Source: Marinobacter sp. es.048
GTDB lineage: Bacteria; Pseudomonadota; Gammaproteobacteria; Pseudomonadales; Oleiphilaceae
Length of the DNA: 64,000 bases
NCBI RefSeq assembly: GCF_900188435.1
Contig: NZ_FYFA01000002.1
Coordinates: 868,001 to 932,000, forward strand
Direction of reading: 5' to 3'
Within the stretch, counting starts at the first letter, position 1. Each line of letters opens with the position of its first letter. Of this stretch, positions 18,792-27,862 are shown one piece after another. A model generated the notes under the pieces. It had not been told where the DNA came from. It was given only the letters and a program-made list of their open reading frames with translations, and made no database searches. Both the position numbers and the translations under genes were made by a program.

Positions 18792-19639
18792 CGAAGAACC
18801 ACCAGGGGCTTCTTGGCGGTTTTGAGCATCGTGGTAGTTGTACTGCCCACCAGGAACTGACGGATGCGGGAATGGCCGTAGGCGCCCATCACCAGGATGT
18901 CGATATCGTGTTCCTCCTGGTAGGCGTGCAACGCAGGCTCCACATCGCCGGCCCGGATTGCCAGAGTGATCTCGGCTTCCAGGCCTGCCAGCATTTTCTC
19001 GGCTCTCTTGAGCTGCTCCCAGCGGTCGTTGGTATCCGGCCCAACCATCACCAGATGCAACGGCATACCCTTCAGAACCGGGCTGCCAGCCAGCAATTCC
19101 ACGCCCTTGAACGCCGTGGCGCTGCCATCAAAGGCCAGCATGGCGCTGCGGGGCTGAGTGTACTCATCCGGCACCAATAGAATCGGGCGATGCATGCTGC
19201 GAATTACCGTCTCCAGCTGGCTGCCAATGTGGGTATCACGCTCGGAGCTGCTTTCACCGTGCAAACCCATGACCAGCAGGCGCGTCTGGTTCTCCAGCGC
19301 CAGAAGAGACTCGGTCAGGTCGCCGTGGCGCTGACGCTGGACCACTTCACCGATACCGACCTCACTGACCCGCTTTTGTGCCTCATCCAGCATGTGGTGT
19401 CCGTGTTCCAGCGCCAGCTTGGCGCGCTTGCGATCCAGCTCCGCCAGGTCTTCGAGCAACTGTTCCCGGCTGCCCAGACCAATGTTGCCAGCCAGATCCG
19501 GCTCCGCCGGATATCGTTCCTCGTCGAGCACGTGCAGCAGCATCATGGGTGTTTCCATGTGCCTGCTGGCCCAGGCGGCGTAATCGCAGACCGCCGGTGC
19601 GGCCTGGGAGCCATCAATACAGGCAACTACTCGTAACAT
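18788..19639 (-). CDS. tandem universal stress protein (UspA family)
   Basis: A 283-residue protein with two Usp domains. The first starts MLRVVACIDGSQAAPAVC and the second about residue 150. The C-terminal domain retains the ATP-binding pattern G-x2-G-x9-G-S in GAYGHSRIRQFLVGS, so it probably binds ATP. The start at 19639 is favoured by GCGAGG 6 bases upstream. An alternative ATG at 19714 lies one base after the upstream SulP stop and would add 25 polar, low-complexity residues by translational coupling; I cannot exclude it. The pairing of a SulP transporter with a Usp protein is a recurrent arrangement and suggests stress-linked control of transport. Confidence 0.93.
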   Translation of the reverse strand: MLRVVACIDGSQAAPAVCDYAAWASRHMETPMMLLHVLDEERYPAEPDLAGNIGLGSREQLLEDLAELDRKRAKLALEHGHHMLDEAQKRVSEVGIGEVVQRQRHGDLTESLLALENQTRLLVMGLHGESSSERDTHIGSQLETVIRSMHRPILLVPDEYTQPRSAMLAFDGSATAFKGVELLAGSPVLKGMPLHLVMVGPDTNDRWEQLKRAEKMLAGLEAEITLAIRAGDVEPALHAYQEEHDIDILVMGAYGHSRIRQFLVGSTTTTMLKTAKKPLVVLR

Positions 19640-19715
19640 CTCAACCTCGCCTTCATGATCCTTGTGATTGTTATTCTGGCCGCGATCGCTGTTGGATTCC
19701 CTGGTCTGTGTCATT

Positions 19716-21203
19716 TCAGTGCCCCATCAGCTGGTCAACGGCGTCCGGCTTGTCGTGCACGCCAAAGCGGTCAACAATCGTGGCACTGGCTTCATTCAGC
19801 CCGATAACCTCAACTTCCGCGCCTTCACGGCGGAATTTGATCACCGCCTTGTCCAGGGCACCGACTGCGGTGATATCCCAGAAGTGCGCCCGGCTCAGGT
19901 CAATAACCACATTATCGACTGCTTCCTTGAAATCAAAGGATTCCGTGAATTTTTCCGAAGAGCTGAAGAACACCTGGCCCACGACCCGGTAAGTGCGGGT
20001 ATCGGTGGTTTCATCCAGCTCGGAGGTCACCAGCATATAGTGGCCCACTTTGTTGGCAAAGAACAAAGCTGCCAGCAGAACGCCGGCGAGTACGCCAAAG
20101 GCCAGGTTATGGGTGGCAACTACGACAATAACGGTTACCAACATCACAATGTTGGTGGAAAGCGGATGTTCGCGCAGATTGCGGATGGAATCCCAGGAGA
20201 AGGTACCAATCGATACCATGATCATCACCGCCACCAGGGCCGCCATCGGGATCTGGACCAGCACGCTGTCCAGCAGTAGCACCATGATCAGCAGGAAAAC
20301 TCCGGCCGTGAGAGTGGAAAGCCGGGTCCGGCCGCCGGACTTCACGTTAATAATGGACTGACCGATCATGGCACAGCCAGCCATACCGCCAATCAGACCA
20401 GAACCGATGTTGGCAATGCCCTGGCCCTTGCACTCACGGTTACGGTCACTGGTCGTGTCCGTCAGGTCGTCCACAATGGTCGCCGTCATCATGGATTCCA
20501 GAAGGCCCACAATGGCCAGCGGAATCGAATACGGCAGGATGATCATCAAGGTTTCCAGGTTAAGAGGCACGTCCGGCCACAGGAATACAGGCAGAGTATC
20601 CGGCAGATCGCCCATATCGCCAACCGTGCGGATGTCCATGCCGGTCACGACGGCAACGGCGGTCAGAACGACGATGCACACCAGGGGGGACGGTAGAACT
20701 TTGCCAACAACGGGCAGCAAGGGAAACAGGTAGATGATACCCAGACCCGCGGCAGTCATCGCATAAACGTGCCAGGTCACATTGGTCAGCTCGGGCAATT
20801 GGGCCATGAAAATGAGGATGGCGAGAGCGTTTACAAAACCGGTCACCACCGAGCGTGACACAAAGCGCATAAGACTGCCGAGCTTGAGATAGCCAGCAAT
20901 CAGCTGCAGCACACCGGTAAGCAGAGTGGCCGCCAGCAGGTACTGCAGGCCATGCTCTTTAACCAGGGTTACCATCAGTACCGCCATGGCCGCCGTCGCG
21001 GCGGAGATCATCCCGGGACGGCCGCCCACAAAAGCGATGATGACTGCAATGCAGAAAGAGGCGTAAAGTCCCACTTTGGGATCAACACCGGCAATGATCG
21101 AGAAGGCAATGGCCTCCGGGATCAGTGCCAATGCCACGACAATACCGGCGAGCACATCGCCACGAATGTTCGAAAGCCAATTGGCTTTTAAGGAATTCAC
21201 CAT
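19716..21203 (-). CDS. SulP-family anion transporter with STAS domain
   Basis: A 495-residue inner-membrane transporter of the SLC26/SulP family. About ten to twelve hydrophobic segments occupy residues 15-400, including [22 protein letters not shown] and the conserved [23 protein letters not shown]-terminal STAS domain follows ([35 protein letters not shown]), although it is shorter than in many members. Substrates in the family include sulfate, bicarbonate and dicarboxylates; this short form resembles bicarbonate-transporter relatives, which is tentative. It is the first gene of a two-gene unit with the Usp gene. Confidence 0.93.
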   Translation of the reverse strand: MVNSLKANWLSNIRGDVLAGIVVALALIPEAIAFSIIAGVDPKVGLYASFCIAVIIAFVGGRPGMISAATAAMAVLMVTLVKEHGLQYLLAATLLTGVLQLIAGYLKLGSLMRFVSRSVVTGFVNALAILIFMAQLPELTNVTWHVYAMTAAGLGIIYLFPLLPVVGKVLPSPLVCIVVLTAVAVVTGMDIRTVGDMGDLPDTLPVFLWPDVPLNLETLMIILPYSIPLAIVGLLESMMTATIVDDLTDTTSDRNRECKGQGIANIGSGLIGGMAGCAMIGQSIINVKSGGRTRLSTLTAGVFLLIMVLLLDSVLVQIPMAALVAVMIMVSIGTFSWDSIRNLREHPLSTNIVMLVTVIVVVATHNLAFGVLAGVLLAALFFANKVGHYMLVTSELDETTDTRTYRVVGQVFFSSSEKFTESFDFKEAVDNVVIDLSRAHFWDITAVGALDKAVIKFRREGAEVEVIGLNEASATIVDRFGVHDKPDAVDQLMGH

Positions 21204-21368
21204 AATCTCGGATTTCCAGCTTGCTACGAATTCAAAGGTCGCGAAGCTTATCAGCCCCCTTACAGGAAAGTAAGGTCGCTAGCGGTATCTTCTTAGACGC
21301 CTAACGACCGGCTTCCTGTGCTGCTATCATCAGAACATTCATTGATTAACAAGAGTTTGCACCAGCCC

Positions 21369-22649
21369 ATGGATGACGTTGCTTCCCAGTTTTTGATCGG
21401 AAACCAGACCACCCTCAATCTTGCGGTTGCGCTTCTGCTTGGCGCCATCATCGGACTGGAACGGGGATGGGATGCCCGGGAACAAAAATCCGGTGAGCGG
21501 ATTGCCGGCATCCGTACTTTTGCCCTGGTGGGCCTGCTCGGCGGTATCTCGGCACTATTAGCACAGGAGATCACCGAGTGGGCGTTTCCCGTGCTCTTGA
21601 TCAGTGTGGTGGCCATGGCCATCGTGGCCTACAGCGAGCGGCTTGAACACATCCGCAACTTCAGTATCACTGGCATGGTTGGCATGTTACTGACCTTCTG
21701 CTTCGGCGCGGTGGCGGTGGCAGTAGACCCGATTATCGCCACAGCGGCGGCGGTTGTAACTGCAATCATTCTGGACAACAAGGAAGAAATCCACGGCTGG
21801 GTGAACAAGCTCAAGGAACATGAACTGGATGCAGCACTAAAGCTGCTGCTGATTTCCGTGGTCATGTTGCCGTTGCTGCCCAACGAAAAGATGGGCCCTG
21901 GCGGCGTTCTGAATCCCCGGGAAATCTGGTGGATGGTCGTAATGATCGCCTCCATTTCCTTTGTCGGCTATTTCGCCATACGGGTGGCCGGCACCCGCAA
22001 GGGAATCCTGTTTACCAGCCTGTTCGCGGGGCTGAGCTCTTCCACTGCTCTTACACTGCATTTCGCCCGCCAGGCCTCGAAAACTCCGCAGCTCAACGCC
22101 CAGTTCGCCACCGGTATCCTGATTGCCTGCGGCACCATGTTCCCGCGTATTCTGGTCTATTGCCTTGTGATCAATCCCGATCTGCTGCCAAGCCTGATCT
22201 GGCCTGTGGTCGTGATGACCGCCCTGCTCTATGGGCCCGCGCTCTTTATCTGGAGGAAAAATGACCGAGAGCTCCAGGTAAGCCAACCAACCCTCAACCA
22301 GAACCCGCTGGATTTGACCTCGGCGCTGGTTTTTGGCGCATTGCTCACAGCCATCCTGCTGATGGGCGAGTTCCTCGGCAATTGGCTGGGTGAGGCGGGT
22401 ATCTATTTCCTGGCAGCCACCTCCGGTATCGCGGATGTGGACGCGATCACCCTCTCACTGACCCGCATGTCCAACAACAGCCTGGCCATGGGCACGGCCG
22501 TCATCGGCATTGTGATCGCTGCCGCCACCAATAACCTGGTGAAGTCGGCGCTTGCGGGATTTGTCGGAAATCGCCAGACCGGATTGCTGGTTGGCCTCCC
22601 CATGGTACTCTCGCTGGCTGCCGGGCTGTTGGTCGCCTGGCTGCAATAA
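21369..22649 (+). CDS. MgtC/SapB and DUF4010 family membrane protein
   Basis: A membrane protein of 426 residues. The N-terminal quarter matches MgtC/SapB (LLGAIIGLERGWDAREQKSGERIAGIRTFALVGLLGG cut into its conserved blocks LLGAIIGLERG and AGIRTFALVGLLGG). The remainder is the multi-spanning DUF4010 domain (SSSTALTLHFARQA, TSGIADVDAITLSLTRM, AAATNNLVKSALAG). Function is unknown; MgtC domains elsewhere affect Mg2+ homeostasis and ATP synthase. I start at the ATG at 21369, since upstream codons back to 21318 contain only GTG/TTG options without a clear ribosome site. Divergent from SulP, convergent with alkB. Confidence 0.88.
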   Translation: MDDVASQFLIGNQTTLNLAVALLLGAIIGLERGWDAREQKSGERIAGIRTFALVGLLGGISALLAQEITEWAFPVLLISVVAMAIVAYSERLEHIRNFSITGMVGMLLTFCFGAVAVAVDPIIATAAAVVTAIILDNKEEIHGWVNKLKEHELDAALKLLLISVVMLPLLPNEKMGPGGVLNPREIWWMVVMIASISFVGYFAIRVAGTRKGILFTSLFAGLSSSTALTLHFARQASKTPQLNAQFATGILIACGTMFPRILVYCLVINPDLLPSLIWPVVVMTALLYGPALFIWRKNDRELQVSQPTLNQNPLDLTSALVFGALLTAILLMGEFLGNWLGEAGIYFLAATSGIADVDAITLSLTRMSNNSLAMGTAVIGIVIAAATNNLVKSALAGFVGNRQTGLLVGLPMVLSLAAGLLVAWLQ

Positions 22650-22653
22650 TGCC

Positions 22654-23304
22654 TTACCTGGCCCGCCGGAACGTCAGGTTGTAACGGTACCCTCCGGTCA
22701 GCGGGTGCTCTCCGGCCTTGAGGGTCAACAACCCATGGTAGCGCATCCGGGCGGGACCGCCCCAGACCACCACGTCACCATGGGCGAGTGGGACCCGGAT
22801 GGGGCGCTCGCTACGTTTGAGACCACCGAACTGGAACACCATGGGCAGGCCGAGAGAAACCGACACTATCGGCTGGGAAAAGTCTTGCTCGTCCTTGTCC
22901 TGATGCAGCCCCATTTTCGCTCCAGGCTGGTACCGGTTGATCAGGCAGGCGTCTGGCTCGAACCCCGCAAAACCAGCGGTTTCGGCGGCGCTTCTGGCCA
23001 GTTCCCGGAAAGCCGCAGGCATGGCAGGCCACGCCCGGCCAGATTCAGGATCTTCCGCCTGATACCGGTAACCACGGCTATCGGTGACCCAGCCCAGTTG
23101 CCCGCAACAGCTCATTGCAGCAGACATGGCATGGCCGCCGGGGGTCTTCATGTGTCTGAAAGGTGCTTCTGACGTAACCGTGCCAATGCCTTCCATGAGC
23201 ATTTCAGCGTTCGGCAGCGCGAACTGTCGCAGTACCACCGCCCCATCCATCAGAGGCTCGACGATCTGTTCTGGTGGCTGTTCGCCAAACAGGTCCTGGG
23301 TCAT
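22654..23304 (-). CDS. alkB: DNA oxidative demethylase AlkB
   Basis: A 216-residue Fe(II)/2-oxoglutarate dioxygenase that repairs N1-methyladenine and N3-methylcytosine. Iron ligands are H134 and D136 (HQDKDE) and H190 (RYHGLL). R207 and R213 in RYNLTFRRA match the 2-oxoglutarate- and substrate-binding arginines of E. coli AlkB, and LGLPMVFQFGG is the typical core strand. No Ada partner lies nearby. GGGGGA precedes the start. It converges with the MgtC/DUF4010 gene, 4 bases between stops, and is divergent from the HD-GYP sensor. Confidence 0.97.
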   Translation of the reverse strand: MTQDLFGEQPPEQIVEPLMDGAVVLRQFALPNAEMLMEGIGTVTSEAPFRHMKTPGGHAMSAAMSCCGQLGWVTDSRGYRYQAEDPESGRAWPAMPAAFRELARSAAETAGFAGFEPDACLINRYQPGAKMGLHQDKDEQDFSQPIVSVSLGLPMVFQFGGLKRSERPIRVPLAHGDVVVWGGPARMRYHGLLTLKAGEHPLTGGYRYNLTFRRAR

Positions 23305-23416
23305 AACTACCGATTCCCCCTGAAAAAACTGAAAAAGTGCCGGGCAGCGTCTAGTCTTTCACTAGGCAGGTCTCACTCTGCCGTCTTACGCCAATCTACA
23401 CCCGTAAGGATCATCC

Positions 23417-26242
23417 ATGCATCGAAAACGCCAGACGGCCCAGGTTTCGCTGGCCCTTCTGATTGCATCGGCTATTACCCTCGGCATGCTGGTCCTCACC
23501 ATTGTGTTGATAGGCCAGAGTTTCCGAGGCATGGAGACAGCCAAGGTCTCCGCAGCTGGCGCCACCGCGCGACAACTGGCTATCAGTGTTGATGACCGTA
23601 TTCAGGCCATCACCGCGCCACCTTCCACCGCCCTTGCGGTGCTCAGCCATGACAGCCTCGCAGGCGCGCAGATGCTTGCAAAACGTCTTGACCGGCTTCC
23701 GGTATTGGCCGACATACTGACCAGCAGTAAGATTGTCAGCGCCGTCTATGCCGGTTACCAGAACGGAGACTTTATTCTCCTGCGCAAGGTTCGCAGTTCC
23801 GGAACCCTTCAATTTCCGGAGGCGCCGGACGAAACCCGTTTTCTGCTCCAGACCATCACCCATGAGGATAGTGAAACACCGGGACAATGGTATTTCTTCA
23901 ATGCCGACATGCAACTGATTGAACAAAGACCGGTACCAGAATACAACTTCGATCCTCGTACCCGCCCCTGGTTCAATGCCGCCAAAGCATCCGATACCAC
24001 AGAGCTGTCCGCTCCCTACGCGTTCTTCACCACTCAGGAAACCGGGATCACCCTTTCCCGACGGGCATCAGAGGAAGCCGGCGGGACAGGTACGATTTTC
24101 GGTATTGATGTGACCGTGACCGACCTGAGCACCCAACTGGCAGAGCTTCGCCAGACACCGAACACCCGCATTGCCATTGTTAACCAGGATCGGGAAGTTC
24201 TCGCGGATTCGGGGAACGCTAAAGAGCCCGGGCCGGCGATTTCCGGGGCCCTGGACCGATTGGGAGATCGCATGGAGGGCAGCTCTGTGACCCGATTCAG
24301 TGCTGACGGCAAAGACTGGTATGGAATGACCGAGCCCCTGAGCGCCCTGCAACAGGAAGGGCTCAGCATTGCCGTGGCGATTCCGTCGAACGAACTGCTG
24401 GCTGATGTCTGGGCGGCCCTTGCCAGGCAAACGGTGATCGCGGGACTCATTGCCCTGCTGCTTCTGGTGATCGGCTGGTTCCTGGGCCGTCGTGTGGGGC
24501 GTCCACTGGAGCACCTCACCGATCAGGTCAGCCGGCTTTCCCGGTTCCGTTTTGATACCCCGGTCAGATCCGATTCGCACATTCGTGAAGCACGCCAACT
24601 GAGTGTGGCGCTGGACGATATGGCGAAAACTATCCGAAGTTTCCAGAGTATCGCCACCGTACTGAACCGTGGACAGGACCTGAATCATCTGCTTCAGGAC
24701 ATTCTTGAGCAGATTATCCATATTGTTGGCCAGGAGCGCGGCGGCATCTACCTGTTCACGCGCCAGAAGAACCAACTCTCATTGGCCGTTAAACAGGATC
24801 TTCAACTGCCGGACACGATCTCGAATGTGCTAGCGGAATTCGACGATAACGACATCATCCGCATGCTTCGGCAGCAAATCCCGGGGCATCCGGTGTTTGC
24901 CGTTCTGCGCAACCGTCGCAAACAGCTGATCGGTGTCCTGGCGATCGAAATGGAGGTGGGTGATCACACCCAGCTGAGTGACGACCTGATCGTCTTCGTG
25001 GATGAAATTGCAGGCTCTGCCGCCGTTGCCATCGAAACCCGGGAACTGATCGAAAGCCAGCAGGCGCTGCTCAAGGGCATCATCCGATTGGTGGCAAATG
25101 CCATTGACGCAAAATCACCCTACACCGGCGGCCACTGCGAGCGGGTACCCAAGCTCGCCCAGATGCTGGTGGATGAAGCCATCGCCAGCCAAGACCAGGC
25201 CTTTGATTCGTTCACCATGACTGAAGAGCAGCTTCAGGAATTCCATCTGGCCGCCTGGCTTCATGACTGTGGCAAGATCACCAGCCCGGAGTATGTGGTC
25301 GACAAGGCGGTCAAACTGGAGACCATTCATAACCGCATCCACGAAATCCGCACCCGATTCGAAGTGCTGCACCGGGATGTCGAGATCCGGTATCTGAACC
25401 GTGTGCTGTCAGGCGACGAGGAGGCGGCCGCCGGCCAGGAACGCCAGGCTTCTCAGGCCCGACTGCAGGAAGAATTCCGTTTGATAGCAACGGCCAACCA
25501 GGGCGGTGAGTTCATGGCCGAAGAAAATATCGAGAAGATCCGCAGCATTGGCGAGCAAACCTGGGTGCGCCATTTCAGTGACCGACTCGGCCTCTCGCCA
25601 GACGAGAAAGATGCCCTTGGGAATCATTCGGAGCCGCCGCTGCCCTGCATCGAACAGTTGCTTGCCGACAAACCGGAACATCTCCGGCCATGGGGCGAAC
25701 AAATCCCCCCGGTTCGAAAAGACGACCCGAGGAACCGCTGGGGTTTCGACATGGAATTGCCGGAACACGCCTACAACAAGGGCGAACTGCACAACCTTAC
25801 AGTGGCAAAGGGCACACTGACGGACGAGGAGCGCTTCAAGATCAACGAACACATTGTGCAGACCATCTGCATGCTCGACGCGCTGCCACTGCCCGACCGG
25901 CTGGCGAATGTCCCGAAGCTGGCGGGCACCCACCACGAGCGCATGGACGGCCAGGGCTATCCCTGCGGCCTGACAGCAGCGCAGATGGGCATACCTGAAC
26001 GGATCATGGCGGTTGCCGATGTGTTCGAGGCACTGACCGCCGTAGACCGCCCTTACAAAGAGGGCAAAACCCTCACCGAATCCCTTACCATCATGGCTCG
26101 CATGGTCGAAGACGGGCACATCGACCGCGAGGTGTTCGAGCTGTTCGTCCGCTCAGGCACATACAAGCGCTATGCCCGCCAGCACCTGCAACCCGGGCAG
26201 ATCGATCACGTCGATGAAAGCCTGTTCATGAAGCCGGGCTGA
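23417..26242 (+). CDS. membrane sensor with dCache, HAMP, GAF and HD-GYP domains
   Basis: A 941-residue predicted c-di-GMP phosphodiesterase. TM1 is at about residues 10-32, a dCache-like periplasmic domain spans 35-335, and TM2 (TVIAGLIALLLLVIGWFLG) leads to a HAMP (about 360-410) and a GAF domain (about 420-545). The catalytic part starts near 550 with ANAIDAKSPYTGGHCERV. The HD pair is H616-D617 in WLHDCGKI and the second signature HHERMDGQGYP is at 839-849. In ordinary HD-GYP proteins these two motifs are about 60 residues apart; here it is 222, so about 160 residues are inserted. AAGGA precedes the start. Confidence 0.93.
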   Translation: MHRKRQTAQVSLALLIASAITLGMLVLTIVLIGQSFRGMETAKVSAAGATARQLAISVDDRIQAITAPPSTALAVLSHDSLAGAQMLAKRLDRLPVLADILTSSKIVSAVYAGYQNGDFILLRKVRSSGTLQFPEAPDETRFLLQTITHEDSETPGQWYFFNADMQLIEQRPVPEYNFDPRTRPWFNAAKASDTTELSAPYAFFTTQETGITLSRRASEEAGGTGTIFGIDVTVTDLSTQLAELRQTPNTRIAIVNQDREVLADSGNAKEPGPAISGALDRLGDRMEGSSVTRFSADGKDWYGMTEPLSALQQEGLSIAVAIPSNELLADVWAALARQTVIAGLIALLLLVIGWFLGRRVGRPLEHLTDQVSRLSRFRFDTPVRSDSHIREARQLSVALDDMAKTIRSFQSIATVLNRGQDLNHLLQDILEQIIHIVGQERGGIYLFTRQKNQLSLAVKQDLQLPDTISNVLAEFDDNDIIRMLRQQIPGHPVFAVLRNRRKQLIGVLAIEMEVGDHTQLSDDLIVFVDEIAGSAAVAIETRELIESQQALLKGIIRLVANAIDAKSPYTGGHCERVPKLAQMLVDEAIASQDQAFDSFTMTEEQLQEFHLAAWLHDCGKITSPEYVVDKAVKLETIHNRIHEIRTRFEVLHRDVEIRYLNRVLSGDEEAAAGQERQASQARLQEEFRLIATANQGGEFMAEENIEKIRSIGEQTWVRHFSDRLGLSPDEKDALGNHSEPPLPCIEQLLADKPEHLRPWGEQIPPVRKDDPRNRWGFDMELPEHAYNKGELHNLTVAKGTLTDEERFKINEHIVQTICMLDALPLPDRLANVPKLAGTHHERMDGQGYPCGLTAAQMGIPERIMAVADVFEALTAVDRPYKEGKTLTESLTIMARMVEDGHIDREVFELFVRSGTYKRYARQHLQPGQIDHVDESLFMKPG

Positions 26243-26291
26243 AAAACACGTATATTCTATGGGCTGATTCATTCCTGTTAAGGACTTATTA

Positions 26292-27071
26292 ATGCTGTTT
26301 GCAATCATTATTGGCGGTCTGATTGGCTACGCCTTTGGCAAATTCCCGGGCTTTCTGATAGGTGCGGCGATTGGCGCCTTTCTCTTGAACCTTCTCAAGC
26401 GCCGCCTGATTGGCAAGCTCCAGAGCATCCAGTCAGGCTTTATTGACTCGGTCTTTGCGGTAATGGGCGCCCTGTGTAAGGCAGACGGCGTTATATCCAG
26501 GGATGAAATCCAGATGGCCGAAGCCATGTTTGTGCGCTTCCGCCTGAATGAAGACCAGAAGGCGAAGGCAAAAGCCGCCTTCAACCGGGGTAAGGAGCCA
26601 GACTTCGATCTGGATGCCGAGCTAAACCGGTTCCTCCAGACCAGTGGCCGTCAGCCGGCGTTTCTGCAGATGTTCCTGCAGGTCCAGGTATCGGCCGTGG
26701 CTGCGGATGGCAAGGTGCACCCTGCTGAACACGAAATGTTGGTGAAAGTCGCCCGTGGACTGGGGCTGCCCGAGAGCCAGGTGGACCAGCTGGAAGCCAT
26801 GCTCCGTGGTGCCCATACCAATCGGGCCGGCGCTGGACAACCTTCCTCGGCCGATCAGATCAGCGATGCCTACAAGGTACTTGGCGTCTCGCCTTCTGCC
26901 AGCGACGCTGAGCTCAAGAAGGCCTATCGCAAGCTGATGAGCGAAAACCACCCGGATAAACTCGCGGGCCGGGGGTTACCAGAGAGCATGCGGGAGATGG
27001 CGGAAGAACGCACCCGCGAAATCAGTCATGCCTACGATGTGATCAAGGAAGCGCGAAAAAAATCGGCGTAG
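26292..27071 (+). CDS. djlA: co-chaperone DjlA
   Basis: A 259-residue membrane-anchored J-domain protein. Residues 1-35 form one Gly-rich membrane segment, residues 45-170 are a TerB-like helical domain with two acidic repeats (CKADGVISRDEIQMAE and VAADGKVHPAEHEML), and the C-terminal J domain (about 190-259) carries the essential HPD in ENHPDKL. DjlA stimulates DnaK ATPase at the inner membrane and influences envelope-stress signalling. It follows the HD-GYP gene by 49 bases with its own AAGGA ribosome site. Confidence 0.95.
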   Translation: MLFAIIIGGLIGYAFGKFPGFLIGAAIGAFLLNLLKRRLIGKLQSIQSGFIDSVFAVMGALCKADGVISRDEIQMAEAMFVRFRLNEDQKAKAKAAFNRGKEPDFDLDAELNRFLQTSGRQPAFLQMFLQVQVSAVAADGKVHPAEHEMLVKVARGLGLPESQVDQLEAMLRGAHTNRAGAGQPSSADQISDAYKVLGVSPSASDAELKKAYRKLMSENHPDKLAGRGLPESMREMAEERTREISHAYDVIKEARKKSA

Positions 27072-27091
27072 TGCTTTCTTCCGCTATCGCA

Positions 27092-27700
27092 TCAGAGCCA
27101 GCGGGGTACCCTCACCCGATAACGCTCGTAGTCCTCCCCGAATTTAGCCGCCAGCGCCTTCTCCTCCTCCCGGGCCTGGCGGGTAATCACCAGCACACCC
27201 GCCACCAGGCATACGAGGGAAAACACGCTGGGTAACGCCAGGAAAAAACCGAGCTGCCCAGCCATCACGGCCAGGAACAAGGGGTTTCGGGAGCGGCCAA
27301 ATGGCCCGCTTGTCAGCAGTTTGCGCTGATCCTTGCGCGGGTCTATACCAGAGCGCCAGTCCTCGTGCATGTAGGCCTGCAGGTAATTGACGACGGTGAA
27401 CGAGGCGATCAGCAGCAGTATGCCGGCCAGCAACACTGGCCAGTAATAGAGCGGTCCGAAAACCCCCAGCCAGCCGTCGATGTCGGCAAAAATCCGCACC
27501 AGGCAGATGCCCAGGATGAGCGCACGAAACACGTTGAAGGTATGTCGATGCCACCAGGGCCCACTTCCACGCTCACCATAGTTGATGTACGAAAAGTGCA
27601 TACGCTGAGACAGCCCGATGCTGCGGCCGGCAAACTGCAGACCGATCATCAGGAAGAAAATGCCGAGAAAGTGGCGTACGAGGGGTTCAATAAATTCCAT
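27092..27700 (-). CDS. isoprenylcysteine/phospholipid methyltransferase-like membrane protein
   Basis: A 202-residue integral membrane protein with about five hydrophobic segments. The C-terminal half has the ICMT/PEMT pattern: LLTSGPFGRSRNPLF for S-adenosylmethionine binding, then EEEKALAAKFGEDYERYRVRVPRW. Bacterial members methylate lipid or small-molecule acceptors, most of them unidentified. There is no obvious operon partner; it converges with djlA (20 bases) and is divergent from the amidase. Confidence 0.88.
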   Translation of the reverse strand: MEFIEPLVRHFLGIFFLMIGLQFAGRSIGLSQRMHFSYINYGERGSGPWWHRHTFNVFRALILGICLVRIFADIDGWLGVFGPLYYWPVLLAGILLLIASFTVVNYLQAYMHEDWRSGIDPRKDQRKLLTSGPFGRSRNPLFLAVMAGQLGFFLALPSVFSLVCLVAGVLVITRQAREEEKALAAKFGEDYERYRVRVPRWL

Positions 27701-27797
27701 CAGGATCGCTTAAAACGGGTTCAGACCGACAGCTTATTCTCTGAAAAGGTCTGTGAAAAGGCCCTGCACCGGCTCCAGACCGCTCAGCTTACCTAAA

Positions 27798-27809
27798 ATG
27801 ACATGTCAT
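27798..27809. promoter_or_regulatory. perfect 12-bp palindrome upstream of the amidase
   Basis: ATGACATGTCAT is a perfect dyad in the 160-base divergent gap between the methyltransferase and amidase genes. It resembles a regulator half-site pair but no regulator gene adjoins. Confidence 0.35.
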
Positions 27810-27862
27810 CACGTTTTTAAATGCAGTAGAGTAAGTGGATCATTTTCATGGAGAGTTTGGTT

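Noticed and set aside
19640..19714. Upstream start of the universal stress protein at 19714
   Set aside because: It would add a polar low-complexity tail; 19639 has a better ribosome site. Not fully excluded because it lies one base after the SulP stop.
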